DNA of 64,000 nt from assembly GCA_034440575.1 (NCBI GenBank), contig JAOTOL010001137.1:144001-208000 (forward strand), written 5' to 3'. The position numbers and the translations under genes were made by a program. Below, in pieces: positions 59,701 to 64,000 of the stretch; position 1 is the stretch's first letter, and the number at the start of each line of letters is the position of its first letter. This stretch comes from Imbricaverruca yamaguchii (lineage: Eukaryota > Arthropoda > Thecostraca > Neoverrucidae). Under the pieces are notes generated by a model. The model made no database searches. It saw only the letters and a list, made by a program, of their open reading frames with translations, and was not told the origin of the DNA.

Positions 59701-59939
59701 TGTTTACGGAAGTGATGCAGGCTGGAGGAATGGGTTCACGGGTGAGTGCCAAGCAGCTCTGTAACAATTACTTCCGTTCATGGATTATGATTCTATGAGC
59801 GATTGTGTTGTTATGAAGAACCACCAGAAGTAATAACAAAAATAGCCACATAATCATGCATCAATAAGTAAAAAGTTGCCACGCAACGGTGAGAGATTGT
59901 CCAGTGTCGAATAGTCTCGTCAGTGGCGATGGTACTTAC

Positions 59940-60690
59940 TGCATCCAAGCTTGGTCTCCTAGCTAGGAGAAGGACTTAGGCGTTATTCTAAACACAAAAC
60001 TGGGGGCATCAGAACAGACCAAGGAAGCCAGGAGAAGGCACTGAGAATGCTCGGGGCAATAAATAGTAATGTATCACACAGAAATGAGGAAGTCATCAAG
60101 AAGCTTTACTGTGCATATGTCAGGCCACATTTGGAATACTGCATCCAAGCTTGGTCTCCTAGCTATGAAAAAGATTGTTGGCTTTTAGAGAGAGTACAAA
60201 AGAGAAATACAAGACAGGTTAATGGCATAAGCAACCTGGCATCTGAGGAAAGATTGAAGAAATTGAATATGTTTTCACTTAGATATAGAAGGCTCTGAGA
60301 GGAGATATCATCGAGGTCTTTAAATTTGTCCATGCTCTGGAGAGGGGATATCTTGGGGAAATGTTTGAATAGAACAGAAATGATGCAATTAGAGGTCTTA
60401 AATTCAAAATTAAAGTTAACCACAGCAGAACAAGGAAAAGACAGACTTTCTTCACCATCAGGGTAGTAGAACACTGGAACCAGCTGCCAGAAAACATTGT
60501 CAGTAGCAGCACATTGAACATCTTTAAAAACAGCATAGACAATCCTTATAAGAATAGAGGGCTTGCTTTTCAGTATTACAGGGAGGGCTGATTGACAGAT
60601 TTGGTGGGCAACTGGTTCAGTGTACAGAGTGCAACCAAGAAGGTCCCTTGTGGCTCATAGTTGCACTAATTTTTATGTCTTTATGTCTTT
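59940..60690 (+). mobile_element. LINE 3' fragment, copy 2
   Basis: Plus-strand sister of 16880-17640: KLYCAYVRPHLEYCIQAWSP at about 60100-60160 and the same (TTTATGTC)n tail at about 60675-60690. A CT insertion near 60294 shifts the frame. Its left end begins with a 26-base piece (59940-59965) that duplicates its own internal 60139-60164, suggesting a template jump during insertion. Confidence 0.88.
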
Positions 60691-61905
60691 ACTTGATTTT
60701 CAATACCAAAACCGCATGTATGCTGCAACTGCCGGATTTTCGAGTCTCCCACCTACAATCAGCGTGATGATTAGTGACTTTGCATGGCGTAGCAATCGAA
60801 TACTCAGCTAAATCTCGCGATTTTTTTCTGTTCGTCCGATGCTTCAAAAGACTCAAGAAGACCTCGCGTAAAAGTAATGGAAGGTCTACATACTTGAATC
60901 AGTACGTGAATGATATACATACTTCGCTAATGTTATATTTCTTCTGCCATTTACATGAGCGAATGATGATGTTCATATCCAAGGTGTAAATATATAATAA
61001 AAAGCTGAATAAATTCCGATATTTCGGTATGCTGCATTGAGGACAAGACGATTATGACGCTGAGATCACCTTGATCACTGTATTGTCCTCAAAGATGGTG
61101 ATAAATGTAAACACCAAGCATCCATTGAAGTTCTTTCAATGGAATGTTTAAATGCTGCATAGAGTGCTTAACTTAGAGATTCACCGCTGATATTCATCTG
61201 AGTTTGCCAGCCACTCAGCGACAATGTTGCATTTCGATGGCTGAACTAGATACTGAAACAGGCCACAGGAGTTTAAAAAGTCAACAATCTCAGGTGATGA
61301 TTTTTGATGAAATACTCTTCATGTGTGGAGCTTTTTCATCTATCACCGCAAGCAAAGTGTTGTATTTTAACATTTCAAAAAAGAGGCAGTGCTCATGTAC
61401 TACCTATTAAACTAAAAATCCATCCATGAAGTGCGGTGCCGATGCGTATTTCATTGTAAGATCCAATGCTGTAGTCGGCGGCAGAGTAGTGATACCACTG
61501 TTTTCATCTTGGACATGCTTTGTTACGCTAGGGCCTCAAGTCTATGGAGTAATCGCCCGTGCGTAGCCAGTATCTGCTTTTATGTCTCCTGGCAGATCCA
61601 ATTCAGTTGCATTTTACTGGGGGCTTCCATGCGCTAATGACGGTCGCGTTCCAAGCATTCGTTACCGGACTCCAACCGGACCATGCTCTGGCTGCTGCCG
61701 GCATGGAGCATGTCACCTCAGTGTGCGACGAATACGACACTGCGACGTATCTTGGGAACGCTCGTAGCTTGAAACTGGTGCGTCGTGTGTTCACTGTGCA
61801 GAATTTCAACACGCATTGATGGCCAGGCCCGCCAGCCGGTATTGATCCGCTGGCCCGGGCAGGAGAGAGAGAGCGACTGAGAGAGGGAGAGAGCGCCGGT
61901 CGCCG
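60691..61905. other. No gene recognised
   Basis: A GC-rich patch at 61560-61830 is open on both strands; no domain or splice pair was recognised. It could hide an amino-terminal-domain exon. Confidence 0.4.
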
Positions 61906-61909
61906 GGGC

Positions 61910-62420
61910 CGCTCGTGACAGAGCGTCATCCCCGGGGAAGTGGCCGGGACAGAGCATCATCCACGGAGGAAGCGGCCGGGAGAAAGCGTCATCCAAGGGG
62001 AGAGTGGCCGGGAGAGAGCATCATTCCCGGGGGAGTGGCCGGGGCAGAGCGTCATCCAAGGGGAGAGTGGCCCGGAGAAAGGATAATCTCCGGTGTGGGG
62101 AGGGGGTGTGGGCGGGAGAGAGGGTCATCCCCGGATAGGGTGGCCGGGACCAAGAATCATCCCCGGAGGCAGAGGCTGGGGGAGAGCATCATCCCCGGTG
62201 GGGGGGGGGGGCCTGGGGAGAGCGTCATCCCGGAGGGAGCGACCAGGAGAGAGCGTCATCCCCGGGGGGAGCGGCCGGGAAAGAGCATCATTCCCGGGGG
62301 AGCGGCTGGAACAGAGCATCATCCCCGGGGAGCGGCCGGGAGAGAGCGTCATCCCCGAAGGAAGCGGCCCGGGACAAAGCATCATCCCTGGAGGGAGCGG
62401 CCGGGAGAGAGTGAACACAC
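61910..62420. repeat. 31-bp minisatellite, imperfect
   Basis: About 15 units with GGAGCGGCCGGGAGAGAGCG and TCATCCCCGGG. Confidence 0.92.
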
Positions 62421-62544
62421 GCTGCCGACGAGAACGGAGTGCCATCTGCAGCCAAACAGGCTGGTCGGCCCTCCGCCGGCGGCTCAACAGCCTGCTCAAC
62501 AGATGAACAAATCCGCCTGGACGCGGCTGGCTTCCGCCGGTCGC

Positions 62545-62840
62545 CCCTGGCCCACGGAAGGTCACGTCACTGGTCGGCCCAGGCCCACGGAAGGTCACGT
62601 CACTGGTCTGCCCGGGTCCACGGAAGGTCACGTCACTGGTCGGCCCGGGCCCACGGAAGGTCACGTCACTGGTCTGCCCGGGTCCACGGAAGGTCACGTC
62701 ACTGGTCGGCCCGGGCCCACGGAAGGTCACGTCACTGGTCAGCCCAGGCCCACGGAAGGTCACGTCACTGGTCGGCCCGGGCCACGGAAGGTCACGTCAT
62801 CGGTCGGCCCGGGTCCACGGAAGGTCATGTCCCTGGTCTG
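62545..62840. repeat. 36-bp minisatellite
   Basis: About eight units, CACGGAAGGTCACGTCACTG then GTCGGCCCGGGCC; alternate units have CTGCCCGGGT, giving a two-unit higher-order pattern. Confidence 0.93.
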
Positions 62841-62859
62841 CCGGGGCGCGACCTCCTCA

Positions 62860-64000
62860 CACCTCATACAGCGGTGGAACACATCTGATGCTCGCTTTGT
62901 TGGTGGGCTTCAACACTCATGACCCACTCTGACCTGATAACCTTTAGAGGGAGCTCGCCTGCTCTGTTCCTGGTACCGTGGTGCCAGCGGCACTTCGTGA
63001 TCTGAAATTCAAGCAATTCTGAAATTCACCAAACTGTCACCACTTGAGGCGCCTGGAAAAAGGAAAATACACACCAAGATCAATATGTTGCATTTCGTTG
63101 ATGAAATTAAAACGGCGTCGATGTGGGAAAATATAACACCCCAAAGTTCTCAAACTCGGATGTCAGAACATGCATTTGCTGTCCTTCTAAATTGACTCTA
63201 ATTTCCAAATCCATAGCTCAAACCACACAATGCCTTCATGCCATTGCAAAACGAAGAAAAATGTTAGTTTTCACCATGTTTTCCTTCTACCTCTGTGCTT
63301 GCACACATATTTACATTGCGAATGCTTAAGTGGTAAAATTTAGGTGTGGGAACAATTTAAGTGCTGATGCATGATGATCGCAGAGCAAGTCCATGACATT
63401 CCAGTAGACGAAGTTATAACTGAAGTTTTCCCATTTGAGGATTTGTGAATCCGTCGTTCTTAAACTCGGAATATTTGGTGGCTTAATATGTTTGGCCATA
63501 AATCGTTTGCGCTGTATTATGAGAGTAAACGACGGAAAGTTTGGTGTTTCAGGCGAGAATCCGGCCCCATCTATCAACTACCAACTAACTCTATCCATCC
63601 CACCCACCCATCTATCCATCCCATCTTTTCATCCAACACCAATCACCAAGTTAGAAAATCTATACTGTCTGCTATAGTAGATCATGTAATTAGATAAACT
63701 GTTGAGTTACTAATATCAGCCAATTGCGTCACTTGATCGACAGAATCGTTGGTCAAATATAATTTGGTAGTTCTGAAAAAAAGAAGTTTTTAATCGAATT
63801 GAAAACTATCCTATTCATTCGCAAAGCTATTCACCCTATTCACTCCTTGAATTGCCCTGTAATGCAATCCCTTCCCGAGTCCCAATCGCGTGAGAAAAAA
63901 AAAACATCTTCAACACTCCCCAATGCACACAAATTAATGATTGAATTCAGAAAAAGTGGACGGATGGTTCGCTTAGGATGCGTGCCAATAACACCCATGT
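62860..64000. other. No gene recognised
   Basis: AT-richer unique sequence to the window end; a short CCATC/CACCCATC run near 63594-63632 only. Confidence 0.5.

Overview
This window is eukaryotic and very probably arthropod, perhaps a crustacean. That rests on a multi-exon, arthropod-type NMDA receptor subunit 2 gene with GT-AG introns and codon phases that agree across every junction. It also rests on non-LTR retrotransposon remnants, tRNA-derived SINEs and an exceptional load of mini- and microsatellites. No bacterial gene organisation, CRISPR array or complete virus was seen. The species assignment is inference.

Two genes can be read with confidence, both on the minus strand. CWC25, a spliceosome step-1 factor, occupies about 7964-13478 as three exons: the C-terminal exon, an Arg/Asp-rich exon and a large Lys/Ser-rich exon. 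Its N-terminal exon was not found. The NMDA receptor subunit Nmdar2 (GluN2-like) runs from about 54409 down to 23551 as 17 exons. They encode the end of the amino-terminal domain, the S1 and S2 ligand-binding halves, M1, the pore loop, M3, M4 and a cytoplasmic tail. Earlier amino-terminal exons should lie above 54.4 kb or beyond the window. One orphan exon (19264-19497) may belong to a third gene.

Transposable elements: a decayed CR1/L2/Jockey-like LINE at about 3.9-6.4 kb, two related LINE 3' ends (16.9-17.6 kb and 59.9-60.7 kb) with an 8-bp repeat tail, an L1-like reverse transcriptase scrap at 56.1-56.5 kb, two SINE families, one two-copy dispersed repeat (8.8-9.6 and 56.6-57.3 kb) and an inverted-repeat element at 46.1-46.5 kb.

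The most interesting signal is that several minisatellites are built from the exon-intron junctions they sit beside. The CWC25 last-exon acceptor, the Nmdar2 M4-exon acceptor, the pore-exon donor and an S1-exon donor each have a tandem array next to them whose unit carries a copy of that splice site plus adjoining coding sequence. The M3-exon acceptor also has a 1.5-kb array running to within about 10 bases of it. This gives tens of potential decoy splice sites in two unrelated genes. A second notable signal is a strongly CpG-depleted block (about 13.6-17.9 kb) in otherwise CpG-rich sequence.
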